From NCBI GenBank assembly GCA_023052935.1, contig CM041292.1, forward strand, positions 99,196,388-99,260,387: DNA of 64,000 nt. The letters run 5' to 3'. Positions 32,206 to 43,025 of this stretch are shown one piece after another; positions within the stretch are counted from its first letter, which is position 1; every line of letters starts with the position of its first letter. The notes beneath the pieces were generated by a model, which saw only the letters and a list, made by a program, of their open reading frames with translations, ran no database searches and was not told the origin of the DNA. A program made the translations under genes and the position numbers. The stretch comes from Piezodorus guildinii. Lineage: Eukaryota; Arthropoda; Insecta; Hemiptera; Pentatomidae.

Positions 32206-32489
32206 TTCATAAATAAATGTAAATATAAGTTCCCAGGAAATATCCAGATATTGACTTTCATGATTTTTACCCTTTAGATTACATAACAAATTTATTACTA
32301 TAAATTCTAACTCAGTAATATGAAAGTTATTTCGTGATTCGCAAGAAAATAAAAAATAAAATCCAAACACTTTTGTTCTTGGTTTTGGTGATGAAAAGGT
32401 CTGATTCACGCTAATTCAGAGTTAAATAATTTGATCAACAAATACTAAAATTAATTATAAAATTAGCATGTAAAACGTTTTATACTGAT
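32206..32489. other. AT-rich spacer
   Basis: No recognised element. Confidence 0.4.
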
Positions 32490-32765
32490 CCCACGTATCT
32501 AGGACCCTCTATCTTCGCACGGAAGGGCATTATGGGCTATTAAAGGGCAAGAAGGAGGCGTGTAGCGATGTAACAGCCGCAGAAGGGTTGCTGCACTATC
32601 TTACATCTCTGCCTTAAGGGCTGTTTGTACATTAGGTGCTTTTTAATGTGAGGAGCGTCTTATCAATGGGTCCCACGTCCCTGTCAAACAGTTTAGGGGT
32701 TGACTTTGGATTACCTTCCGCTCCAAAATACACTGTTATTCTTTATCAGCTCCAAGAAAATTAAT
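32490..32765. promoter_or_regulatory. GC-rich island (candidate regulatory element)
   Basis: Repeat-free GC-richer block with gggcattatgggctattaaa and ggtgctttttaatgtgagg. No ORF. Confidence 0.25.
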
Positions 32766-33456
32766 TGTGGCCTTCTGAAAAAAAAACTACCAGAAATGGG
32801 CACTATTGAAAAATATCAAACCACATATATTATTCAAACACATTTTCACCTAAAACTATAATGTTTTGTGATAAATTAGCTTCAGTAAAAAAAAAAAAAA
32901 ATTTGGTATCAAGATGATTGATATTTCACTCAATTGGTTATGCTTCTTACGAAAATTAAGGATAGTATGTTTGTTCATTCATTTAACGCCTATTTTCTGC
33001 TTCTGTTGCTAATTAGACAATGCTATAGTGGGAATCCTAAATTTAGTCTATTCATGTTTAATTAAGAGAGGGATCCTGCTCACATCGTACAGACTCCCCT
33101 CCGAAGGACTGCACAACCAAAAATTGTTAACTACCACCAACAAGTACTAGAGCCATCTACCGGGTATGAAGGGTAGTAAATATGATAATCTGACTTGTTT
33201 CAAAACGCGTTGGGCCGTACCATGTAAGATTTCTTAAAGTTTCGAAAAAAATAAAAGAAATGTAGCATAATATTGTAAGATATACGATCCTCGTATATTA
33301 CATATGTAGTCACATACAGCGTCTTATGCTGTGGAGATGTACATACCATAGCTTAACTCAGGACTCCTAATCATTAGGCTGTGAATAATCTTTATTTCTA
33401 ATATCACTCCACGAAAACCTCAGGTCATGATAAATTACATAGAAAGTGAAATATTT
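32766..33456. other. Spacer with a small GC-richer patch
   Basis: Mostly AT-rich. 33005-33180 is GC-richer with a ttgctaattagac homeodomain-type core. No gene. Confidence 0.35.
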
Positions 33457-33464
33457 CAATACAT

Positions 33465-33760
33465 TTTTTTTTCAGTGGCGCGACAGGCCGTGTAGCCCCT
33501 GGGCCTCGCGGTGTAAACTCCTGCGAGTTTACAGTCACGTTTCGCGATGCTATTTTTAGTGTAGGGTCATCACTCCCTACGACTAATTTTATGAGTGGCC
33601 ATCCTTTGGCTGACGGGTCTCACATACCCGGGGAGAGGTTGTGAGTGAATTCCCATTTTTTTTTACATTCCTTATAAAAGCCCCACCGGGACTGGGATTC
33701 GAACTTAGAACCTGTAGCATGATAGACTAGCGCGCATGCCACTCATCTACGGGCTCCCCA
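33465..33760 (-). mobile_element. SINE-B, full-length, minus
   Basis: On the minus strand it starts ggggagcccgtagatgagtg, with a B box aagttcgaatccc, and ends at ggcctgtcgcgccactg plus A tail (T run at 33465-33472). It is flanked by caatacat at 33457-33464 and 33761-33768. It carries about 35 bp not in 31589-31849. Confidence 0.88.
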
Positions 33761-33768
33761 CAATACAT

Positions 33769-34409
33769 ATTTCCTTAAATATATAAAAACACTATAAAAA
33801 ATGTATTGTAAAGATATAAAACAAGAATAAAAATATAGTCAGACAACATGAGAATATAAACAATCCATTTCCGTGTATATCAATAAATAAAGGAATAATA
33901 TAATATAAAATGCACAAGTTCTACATCATAAATAATTTCATAAATTTTAAGTACAATTATCAATACAAAATAATTTATAAATATTTATAACAAATATAAT
34001 TGTTTCATAATAAGTTAATACCATCCGGGAAAAGTTATGTTAGATCGGCTATATATTCCTAAGAATCCTTCAAAGCAGAATTCAAATAGATTTATGAAGA
34101 AAGGATCTCTGGAAGAAGGGGATTTAGGATTTGTAATGGAGAAGAAATATCGCTGAAGCTACCTAGGTTGTATAAAATGGGCCTTTCGATCTGCACGTGG
34201 ATAACAAGGGAAATATATTAGATCAAACGAAAAATATAAAAATATTCAGCTGCTAAGTAAACAACTATTCGGCTTAATGATGTTGCTGGCTGTTGTGGAA
34301 TAAATCGTTTTTAAAAATATTTTTCTTATTTGCGACTTTTTGTTTGCTGTTTTTCATTCCATGTTATAGAGAAATTTCCTGTGGATTTTCATAAATCTGT
34401 CTTTAAACT
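33769..34409. other. AT-rich spacer
   Basis: No recognised element. A slightly GC-richer patch lies around 34080-34210. Confidence 0.4.
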
Positions 34410-34665
34410 ATATAAGGAGTCACCGGTAACATAGTGACTAGCTTAACAGATTTTTACGTCCATGGTCCAAAGGGTTCAACTCCGGTAGATTACAAATAGA
34501 TTTTTTTTTCAAATCCTTACTATGCCGTCCTTCGGAGGGGGCGTAAAATAGTGGCCCCGAGTCTGTGGGATGTCAAGTATCCGTAGAACCTTGATGGATA
34601 GCATTTAGGACACCCACTTTAGCATCTTGATTAAAATTAAATTAAATTAAATAAACAAACAAACT
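34410..34665 (+). mobile_element. SINE-A copy
   Basis: Decayed tRNA head (gtaacatagtgactagc; gggttcaactccgg), then the body ccgtccttcggaggg, gtgggatgtcaagtatcc and acacccactttagcatc, ending in an (aaatt)n tail. Confidence 0.75.
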
Positions 34666-35204
34666 GTAATCACTTTTCCAAACATATCTACGTTACCCTT
34701 GTTATTAGTTATGTTTAACTGTAGTTTTTGCTATTGTACAGCTCAAATTTCATATTATGATTACTTTTTTTTTTTTTTATTTAATCATACATTCAACGTA
34801 CTTGTCGAATTAAGTAAAATTGTCAGTGCGTTTCTTCTAGTACATTTTTCAATAAATCAAATGCCATTATTTAACAAAAAATAATCTGATTAATTATTAT
34901 CAACTTTTTATTAGTACTGAATTTATTTTTCTTATACTCGTATATATCGTGTCGTGTTTTGCTGTCTCATTAGTAACCAATAAAAAGAATATTCCTACAA
35001 GATAAATTCTTACTCTATCAACGGACATATTATGTTTTTATTTACTGTCTCAAGGTGTGAAAAAATTATATAGGCAATCTATATATTCTTTTATAACTGT
35101 TGTGTTCATTGAATATAATTCAAAATATGGAAAAAATAAAACAAGTTAGTATAAAATCACTTTAGTAATATGTCAGTACTTATTACTTTCACAATGAACT
35201 GTAC
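34666..35204. other. AT-rich spacer
   Basis: No recognised element. Confidence 0.4.
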
Positions 35205-35840
35205 TGTATGAAATATATAGTAAAAGAAAGTATTGAGATCGTGAAAATTTTCCGTTTTAGAATCCTCTGAATCCAAATGACCAAGTCCCGCAAAAAGGTC
35301 TGTGTGTGGTAAGTCTTGCTCTAAAACGATAAATTGAAAGTTCATAGTTTAAAAGCATATATTCCTGAGATGTTACAGCAACTTTTTCATAAAAATTGGC
35401 CAACCAGAAGAGCAACATTTTATTATGCATTTTCACATTTTTACGATTTTCTCAAAAACAGCTAAAATGATTTTGATTAAACTCATCATATCAATGTAAA
35501 ATTTAATGGGCTTCAATATCATGCAGGTTTCATTCTGATTGACATAGCATGAAGGGCTTGAATACTAATATTTTTAGTGTTCCGATCTTTAGAAGTACAT
35601 TTAAATTTTCTTTTCTGTTGCTTGAATAGTGAATAAATTAAATAAGAAACGCAAATGTAAACAGTCTTGGATTACTGTAAATAGTAAAATTTATTTTAAA
35701 ATATTCTCAAGTTACTTATTTATTCCAAAATAAGAGGAGTAATATAGTACAAATATTGGAAAGCTTTATTTTGATAAAACTAAAAGCAAAGTTTTAAACC
35801 GTTATGTATGTAGAGAGGTAAGTAAATGTTGAATAATGCG
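35205..35840 (+). repeat. Family H/E repeat
   Basis: It starts in the hairpin arm (tgaaatatatagtaaaagaa), then gaccaagtcccgcaaaaagg, tacgattttctcaaaaacag and cattctgattgacatagca, and ends in the distal part (gaggagtaatatagtac; gtattggaaagc-like). The frame 35157-35345 is a shadow. Confidence 0.75.
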
Positions 35841-36109
35841 CAACAGATTTTTTTTATTGTGTTGAGGACGATCATAGAAGACATCAGTTACGACGCGAAA
35901 TCGTGTTTCGAACAATATCTAACACCACTTGCCGTCACTTAATATTGAACTCATAAATTTGACGGACTTCACAAAAAACAGCAACGCCCACCCGTTGGGA
36001 ATAGGCGTTCGCAGATGTTCAACACAATGAAGAGCCTGATTGATGTGCAAATGTTTTGTACTGCTTCCCGGCGATGGGGGATGGGACTTGGCTATAGCTG
36101 ACGAATGTC
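35841..36109. other. GC-richer spacer
   Basis: About 270 bp of moderate GC (cgacgcgaaatcg, gccgtcacttaat, cgcccacccgttgg) with no recognised element. Confidence 0.3.
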
Positions 36110-36241
36110 GTAAATAGCTTCTTTACATCTTTATACTGTTATTTACAGCTATAAAAATGGCGATATTGGAGGCGGTGTCAGAATATCTTAAGTAGTCAAA
36201 CATATTTGCATAAAATCTGACTACATGTCTCATTCTACTTA

Positions 36242-36630
36242 ATTGAGACGTTGATTTCCAAAAGGTACCATATCCCTTCTAGGAAATTTTACAGGAAGCG
36301 CGAAAATCTCTCAGTACTATATTATTAAACTAGCTAATTTGGGTCTTTTTGCCTTAAAATTAAGAATTATTTTTTTACTATAATAATAACATCATATTAA
36401 AGTTATGAAATGAATTTTTTTAGAATGATTTGGAACGAAAATAAATGCGTAATTAGTACTTTTAGAAAATGACCGCATTTCTAAATCGCGTTTTTTAAGG
36501 ACTTGAGAATTCATTAGATAACATCAAATAGAATATTTAGATAAAACTAAATGATGAAAATACAAATATGTAAAAAAATCAATTTCGTAAAAAATGTCCT
36601 TTAGTACATTTTGGAAATCAACGTCTCAAT
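36242..36630. mobile_element. TA-flanked MITE (Tc1/mariner-like ends)
   Basis: The 389-bp element has 22-bp perfect terminal inverted repeats beginning ATTGAGACGTTGATTTCC, flanked by TA on both sides (36240-36241, 36631-36632). The sister repeat at 19360-19375 has the uninterrupted site (caccttattttgaacc). No transposase. TA duplication suggests mobilisation by a Tc1/mariner-type transposase, but the family is not identified. Confidence 0.85.
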
Positions 36631-37086
36631 TATGAACCAAGAAATGTTTCTATGATCTAACGTGCAGAGTGTTTTAATTTATATAAAATGTATTCTGATT
36701 CCCTTAGTCTTATTTCATTACATACTATTTTCTAAGACTGAAAAATCATACAATAGTTAATGAAAAATTTGTAAATATATACCTGATATTCAAAAGGGAC
36801 CAGAAATTGTTCTTACCTGTAACAAACATTTATCAATTTAGATTATGTTTCATGTTATTTAAAAAATGAATATAAACCAATAATTAATAAACACTTTTAA
36901 TATCAGCAAATAATATTAATTATAAATATTTTTTTTTTAAATTAATTCCTTAAATTTAGTAAAATATCTTTTGAGAGCAGCACACGATTTTTACATACCT
37001 CTGTTGTTATGTGAATAGATACGGATTAGTTGTCTTAAATGTGAAATTTCAGTTTTGTACTACTCTTTGTTTTCGTGTTAAAATTA

Positions 37087-37089
<3 letters not shown>

Positions 37090-37118
<29 letters not shown>
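37090..37118. repeat. (CA)n microsatellite inside family H
   Basis: About 14 CA units at the position where other family H copies carry short GT/CA runs. Confidence 0.9.
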
Positions 37119-37121
<3 letters not shown>

Positions 37122-37410
37122 TAAATGCGTGGTAAAAATATATCTTCAGGCTGGCCGATTTTGATGAAAAAGTTGTTGTATTATCTCAAGATATACGCTT
37201 TTAAAAAAAGAAATTTCATTGCTATAAAATTTATCGTTTTCGAGCAAGACACCACAAACACATACACCTTTTCTCGCGACTTGATCATTTGGACTCAGAG
37301 ACCTTCAAAAGCGCATTTCCGTTGAAAACTGGAATTCGAAAATTCTCACTATCGCAATACGTTTTCCCTTACTATATATTTCATATATAGGTAAGTGAAA
37401 GTAAAAAAAA

Positions 37411-37675
37411 CAACATATAAAATGAATTACTAAACTAAACGAAATGTTTAAATAGCAAGATACTCGTCAGTTGAAAGAATTGTGCAAGGAATAAACACTC
37501 GTAAATAGAATAATGCACATTTTAATTTTGAAATATCTTTTCATTAACACATGAATGAATAATAGTGTAAAAGTAATAACTTGTGTTCTTATCCCCACAC
37601 TACAATCACTCTTTTCACTATAATAGTCTTATTATTATAATTATTTAAATCTCTTAATATCTATTACTATATATC
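37411..37675. other. AT-rich spacer
   Basis: No recognised element. Confidence 0.4.
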
Positions 37676-37691
37676 GATATATATAGCATAT

Positions 37692-37840
37692 CCAAGTCAA
37701 ATTCAACCTTTTCCAAGTCAAATTCAACCTTTTCCAAGTCAAATTCAACCTTTTTCCAAGTCAAATTCAACCTTTTCCAAGTCAAATTCAACCTTTTCCA
37801 AGTCAAATTCAACCTTTTCCATTTCAAATTCAACCTTTTT
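37692..37840 (+). repeat. 21-bp satellite of foldback left arm
   Basis: Seven copies of a 21-bp unit starting ccaagtcaaattcaacc. Copy 3 has an extra T, and copy 7 reads ccatttc and also has an extra T. The last copy, next to the unique segment, is the variant in both arms. Confidence 0.95.
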
Positions 37841-38102
37841 CGATTTCAATAAAATAATAAAAATCAAATTAACATAATTTTATGTTTTTATGGTTATTTT
37901 AATTACACATTATGTATTTAGCCCTTGTGGCTTGTTAAATGTTCCCAGGGACCTTTTTACATATAATTAGTCACGATTATAATAATAAGTATAACCGATA
38001 CTTTAATTTATAGACATTTTCAATATAACGTCTGGTAGTCGGATTAGCGAGGGTCCGTTTTATTTTAGTTTTATAATCGCGGGCGAAAATATTATCAATA
38101 GA
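37841..38102 (+). repeat. Foldback left arm, unique segment
   Basis: Non-tandem sequence whose reverse complement is at about 40426-40669, including tttatggttattttaattac and cgtctggtagtcggattagc. Several substitutions separate the arms. Confidence 0.85.
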
Positions 38103-39495
38103 GGTTTATTTTAACTTTTTCGTATTTATTGGATAGTAGGCTCAGTAGATGCGTCCACAAAAGTTCGTTACCGATTATACTATTAATTTTCATCGTGCTC
38201 GCTGAAGTAAAGGTTTATTATAACTTTTTCGTATTTATTGGATACAAGGCTCAGTAGCTCCGTTCCCAAAGCTTCGTTACCGATTACACTATTAATTTTA
38301 ATCGCGCTCGCTCAAATATGGCTTTATTATAACTTTTTCGTATTTATTGGATACAAGGCTCAGTAGCTCGGTTCCCAAAGGTTCGTTACCGATTACACTA
38401 TTAATTTTAATCGCGCTCGCTCAAATATGGCTTTATTATAACTTTTTCGTATGCATGTATAGGCTCAATTACGTTGCGGGGGTTCGTACGAAAATTTAAT
38501 TAATCGCGCTCGTCAATATGGCTTTATATACTTTCGATGCTTCGCTATAGGCTATACTGGTGGGGGTTCGTTACCGATAATACTATTAATTTAAATCGCG
38601 CTCGCTCAAGAAGAGGTTTATTTTAACTTGTCCGTATTTACTTCATACAAGGCTCAGTATCTCGGTTCCCAAAGGTTCGTTACCGATTACACTATTAATT
38701 TTAATCGCGCTCGCTCAAATATGGCTTTATTATAACTTTTTCGTATTTATTGGATACAAGGCTCAGTATCTCGGTTCCCAAAGGTTCGTTACCGATTACA
38801 CTATTAATTTTAATCGCGCTCGCTCAAATATGGCTTTATTATAACTTTTTCGTATTTATTGGATACAAGGCTCAGTAGCTCCGTTCCCAAAGGTTCGTTA
38901 CCGATTACACTATTAATTTTAATCGCGCTCGCTCAAATATGGCTTTATTATAATTTTTTCGTATTTATTGGATACAAGGCTCAGTAGCTCCGTTCCCGAA
39001 GGTTCGTTACCGATTATACTATTAATTTTAATCGCGCTCGCTCAAATATGGCTTTATTATAACTTTTTCGGTATTTATTGGATACAAGGCTCAGTATCTC
39101 GGATCCCAAAGGTTCGTTACCGATTACACTAATTAATTTTAATTGCGCTCACTCAAATATGGCTTTATTTATAACTTTTTCGTATTTATTGGATACTAGG
39201 TTCAGCAGCTGCGTTACGGGCGGTTCTATCCCGACCATTTGATTAATTATTCGTGCACTTACTGAAATATGGGTTTATTATAACTTTTTCGTATGCATTC
39301 GCTATTAGGCTCAATTACTGTGTTGCGGGGGGTTCGTTACCGATAATACTATTAATTTAAATCGCGCTCGCTCAAGAAGAGGTTTATTTTAACTTGTCCG
39401 TATTTACTTCATACAAAGGCTCAGTCGTGCGTAACCAAGGACTGGTTGCAGATTATACTATTAATTTTAATTGCGCTAACACTAGTAGAGGTTTA
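38103..39495 (+). repeat. 109-bp tandem array, foldback left arm
   Basis: Units start near 38103, 38212, 38320, 38429, 38520, 38615, 38723, 38832, 38941, 39050, 39161, 39271 and 39381, with a cut 14th at 39489. Consensus blocks are actttttcgtatttattgga, ggttcgttaccgatta, attaattttaatcgcgctcg and ctcaaatatggc. Most units differ by a few bases; units 4-6 and 12-13 are variant. Confidence 0.92.
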
Positions 39496-39739
39496 TCAAA
39501 TAAAAACGGACGTAAAAAATCGTTCTGTTTAGCTGATTATTAAACTCTAAAATATTAACCAAAATGATAACTATCCTGATAAAAAGGATTAGCGGTAACC
39601 CAATAGATGAAAAGTTACAAAATGCATTAGACCAACTGATTATAAAAACATTAACACATTCACTAACAAAACACCCAATACCAATACAGAATATGAGCAG
39701 CGCGAAAATAACAGTATAATTAACGCGCTTGGGACGCAA
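39482..39739 (-). CDS. Doubtful ORF in foldback spacer
   Basis: An 85-codon minus-strand frame nearly fills the spacer between the arms. It is strongly hydrophobic with two possible membrane spans (VIFALLIFCIGIGCF; LILFIRIVIILVNIL). No family is recognised. AT-rich DNA readily yields such hydrophobic frames, so chance is the leading explanation. Confidence 0.12.
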   Translation of the reverse strand: MRPKRVNYTVIFALLIFCIGIGCFVSECVNVFIISWSNAFCNFSSIGLPLILFIRIVIILVNILEFNNQLNRTIFYVRFYLINLY

Positions 39740-40425
39740 CTACTGAGCCTCGTATCCAATAAATACGAAAAGTTATAACCATTGAGCGGCGAAAAATAAT
39801 AGTGAATCGGACGAACCTTTGGGAACGGAGCTACTGAGCCTTGTATCCAATAAATACGAAAAAGTTATAATAAAGCCATATTTGAGCGAGCGCAATTAAA
39901 ATTAATAGTGTAATCGGTAACGAACCTTTGGGATCCGAGATACTGAGCCTTGTATCCAATAAATACGAAAAAGTTATAATAAAAAATATATTTGAGCGAG
40001 CGCGGTTAAAATTAATTGAGTAATCGGTAACGAACCTTTGGGAACCGAGCTACTGAGCCTTGTATCCAATAAATACTAAAAAGTTATAATAAACCTTTAT
40101 TTGAACGAGCGCGGTTAAAATTAATAGTGTAATCGGTAACGAACCTTTGGGAACCGAGATACTGAGCCTTGTATTCAATATAATACGAAAAAGTTATAAT
40201 AAACCATATTTAGCGAGCGCATTAAAATTAATTGAGTAATCGGTAACGAGCCTTTGGGAACCGAGATACTGAGCCTTGTATCCCAATAATACGAAAAAGT
40301 TAAAATAAACCTTACTTCAGCGTAGTGCGATTAAAATTAATATATAATCGGTAACGAACTTTTGTGACGCATCTACTGAGGTACTATCAATAAATACGAA
40401 AAAGTTAAAATAAACCTTATTGTTT
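39725..40425 (-). repeat. 109-bp tandem array, foldback right arm
   Basis: About seven units in reverse orientation (tactgagccttgtatccaat; aaatacgaaaaagttataat; gagcgagcgc). Unit count differs from the left arm, so the arms have evolved separately by unequal exchange or slippage. Confidence 0.92.
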
Positions 40426-40775
40426 AATATTTTCGCCGCGTATTATAAAACTAAAATAAAACGGACCCCGCTAATCCGTCTACCAGACGTTATATCGAAA
40501 AATGTCTAAAATTAAAGTATCGTATACTTATTATTATAATCGTGACTAATTATATGTAAAAAGCCCTGGAACATTTAACAGCCACAAGGCTAAATACATA
40601 ATGTGTAATTAAAATAACCATAAAAACATAAAATTATGTTAATTTGATTTAGTTATATTTATTGAAATCGAAAAAGGTTGAATTTGAAATGGAAAAGGTT
40701 GAATTTGACTTGGAAAAGGTTGAATTTGACTTGGAAAAGGTTGAATTTGACTTGGAAAAGGTTGAATTTGACTTG
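40426..40775 (-). repeat. Foldback right arm, unique segment and 21-bp satellite
   Basis: The reverse complement of 37692-38102, with five satellite copies (reverse unit aaaaggttgaatttgacttg) ending at about 40775 before the terminus atgctatata. Confidence 0.88.
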
Positions 40776-40790
40776 GAATGCTATATAAAC

Positions 40791-41034
40791 AGTTTGCAAT
40801 AGTACTGATATTAGATGATTTGGGAGATAAAAAATAATAATTTTACAAATTATACAATCAAGTAGCCAAGAGTTTATTGGTATATCACTTTTTTGACGAT
40901 TCGTCCTAGAACCTTACAATCGAGAATTTCATTGCCAAAACCATACAATCTAAATTCTAATAAAATATTTACAATGGATTTTAATAGAATCAGGTGGTTT
41001 ATTAAATATTTTATTATATTATTTATAAAATAAT
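40791..41034. other. AT-rich spacer
   Basis: No recognised element. Confidence 0.4.
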
Positions 41035-41715
41035 CGGTTAGTTTATCTGCTTTTCATCACTATCCATTAACTTTTTCAAGCTTCGTATAAGATAATATTT
41101 TTTTCTAAAATATTTAGCATTCCAATGGTATATTACTCTTTTTAAGTTCAAAGACAAAAAATTTCATTCATAAACTTTTTTGCAGTTTTCTGCTTTAGTT
41201 GTGTATCGAAGTCGTTCAACTTATATACTTACCTGTTTTTCAGCAATGCTCTAATCAGATGATATGGTCAATTTCATAAAAACTACAAAATGAAAGGTAC
41301 TTTAGAAGAAGAAATTTTACATTATCGGCATTTAAGACCTGCCAGACTATTTCAATCAGAATGAAACCTACATGATATTAAACCACGCCCAATTTTACAT
41401 TAATATAGCGAGTTTAATCTAAATCGTTGGAGCCGTTTTGAAAAAATCGTATAAAGGTGTAAAATGCAATATATAAAGTACATCTTTCGGTCCGCTGATT
41501 TAGATGAAAAAGTTTCTGTAACATCTCGGGCGTATAGCTGCCTCAAATATGAAATTTCAGTTTTATAGAACTGTTCGTTTTGGCCCGGAAATTACCACGC
41601 GCACACACATACCTTTGGTTATTTGGACCCAGGGGACCCAAAACGTGTTTTTCGGTTGAAAACTTGAATTCGAAAATTTTCACGGTCGCAATACTATCCC
41701 TTACTCTATAGTCTA
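41035..41715 (-). repeat. Family H/E repeat, near-complete H part, minus
   Basis: From the distal part (aacttatatacttacctgtt) through gaaaggtactttagaagaag, aaaaaatcgtataaaggtgt, catctcgggcgtatagctgc and gacccaggggacccaaaac to cgcaatactatcccttactc at the terminus. A poly-A of 20 follows at 41715. Confidence 0.8.
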
Positions 41716-42165
41716 AAAAAAAAAAAAAAAAAAATTAACTTTATTCACATATTTACATTTTGACAAAATGTTAACAATGATTTTGGATGAGTCATCCTTA
41801 CAATCAGAAAATATTTTTGTTTTTTGTGATTATAGTACATTAGCCTAAATGGCAAACATATGGTGAAATAAAATTGAGATTACATTGCGATTGTAGGAAA
41901 AAATATACAAAAAACCTACGCATATAGTCTATATTTCATACATATTTAAGTGGAAGTAACATAAGTCTGTAAAGTAACAAAAAAAAAACTCAATGCGTTC
42001 AGAAATGTTATTAAATGTCATGGACACTATTTGGTAACTGAAAAAAAAAACAGGTATTAAATTTTTTTTTTTTTTTTAAAAAGACAGGCCTGCAAAATTT
42101 TTTGGACAAAACAATATTTTAAGTTTAACCATTTATTACCAATATTCGCTTTTTTATAATGGCAG
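41716..42165. other. A tract and AT-rich spacer
   Basis: A tract 41715-41734. A degraded hairpin-like end (tagtctatatttcatacata, 41936) resembles the family H terminus. Confidence 0.4.
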
Positions 42166-42400
42166 TTTTGGATACCCAGCTCGCTTTGAGATTTCCCTAG
42201 GGTCCACTAGGAACTGCAGGTGAGAGAGTGATTAAGGCTAGCAGTTGGCTCATCTTAATTAGTGAGAGTCATTAGTGCCGGAGATAGCGGCGCTTCACCG
42301 TTCTGATAGCTCGCCCGTCCAACAATCCTATATCTCTATAATAATTTGCGATCCTTTCATCTAAGGATTAGATAAACGTTACAGAGTCCATCCAAGCGAA
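42166..42400. promoter_or_regulatory. GC-rich island (candidate regulatory element)
   Basis: It contains aactgcaggtgag (E-box type), catcttaattagtgaga (homeodomain type) and tagcggcgcttcac. Repeat-free. Function inferred. Confidence 0.28.
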
Positions 42401-42865
42401 TTTTCCACCCAAAATCACTAAAGATTTCATACAAGAAAAGGATTGAAAATGAAAATATCAAAAAAAACCATTTCTTATAACTGATTATTGTTCATTCTTA
42501 CATGTAACCATAGCAAACATTTATCGATTACATAAATCAAGTTAGCTCAACAATAAATAACTATATCTGTGTTTAAATGAATAAACAAAAAAAATTCTTC
42601 TTGCTGTAAAAAAATCTTATAATGTCAACCAATTAGTTGATATTTATTAGATAGATGTTTTAGAAATATTTTGGTTTGGATTACCAATAAAACGTTTTTA
42701 TTTTTTTTAAATACACATTCCATCCAAACATGGCTGAATGATTTGAACGTACGAGCAAAGATACATTAAAACAAGTAAATTAAAAACTTAAGATTTAAAA
42801 TAATTACTGGTAAATATTATTAAAGCTGATGAATCTTTTAAACATTTTTAAATTGCAATCAGGTC
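42401..42865. other. AT-rich spacer
   Basis: No recognised element. Confidence 0.4.
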
Positions 42866-43025
42866 TACCCTATTAGAAGAGATAATCATTGGAGGAATTA
42901 GTGCAGACATGGGAGGGGAGGCATTAATGGCACAAATCCTATTATTTCTGTTCCCTGTAGGTCGCTAATGAGTTAATCCTCCTTTATTTGCACATTTCAG
43001 CGCATCAAATGGAACTAGATTGCTG
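42866..43025. promoter_or_regulatory. Island with clustered ATTA/TAAT cores
   Basis: Within 160 bp: gataatcattgg, ggaattagtgc, ggcattaatggc, cgctaatgagttaatcc and ctttatttgcac. This density of homeodomain-type cores in a GC-richer block is suggestive of an enhancer. Chance occurrence is still possible. Confidence 0.3.

Larger units (their letters stand above)
36110..37410 (-). repeat. Family H/E repeat with a nested MITE
   Basis: The E part (36110-36239 and 36633-36990) matches 19174-19700. It is followed by the junction tacctctgttgtta and the reversed H part with (CA)n at 37090-37118. It ends at the intact terminal hairpin ctatatat-ttc-atatatag (37373-37391) and tail gtaagtgaaagta. It is interrupted at 36242-36630 by the MITE. 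The frame 37125-37325 is a repeat shadow. Confidence 0.8.
37680..40790. mobile_element. Foldback-type element with composite inverted arms
   Basis: A 3.1-kb structure reads the same inward from both ends. From the left: a shared terminus tatatagcat, seven 21-22-bp repeats (37692-37840), a unique segment of about 260 bp, then about 13 units of 109 bp. A 230-bp spacer follows, then about 7 units of 109 bp in reverse, the unique segment in reverse, five 21-22-bp repeats in reverse, and the terminus atgctatata. Long inverted arms made of subrepeats resemble Drosophila FB and Galileo foldback transposons. No transposase is visible, so it would be non-autonomous. The target duplication is unclear because the flanks are TA-rich (TA or TATA possible). 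Confidence 0.85.

Noticed and set aside
37125..37325. 66-codon ORF in family H
   Set aside because: Similar frames occur in other family H copies because the repeat is shared; all are short and inconsistently open.
37692..37840. Regular 21-bp repeats resembling a CRISPR array
   Set aside because: The units are directly adjacent with no spacers, and the genome is eukaryotic; they are a satellite in a foldback arm.
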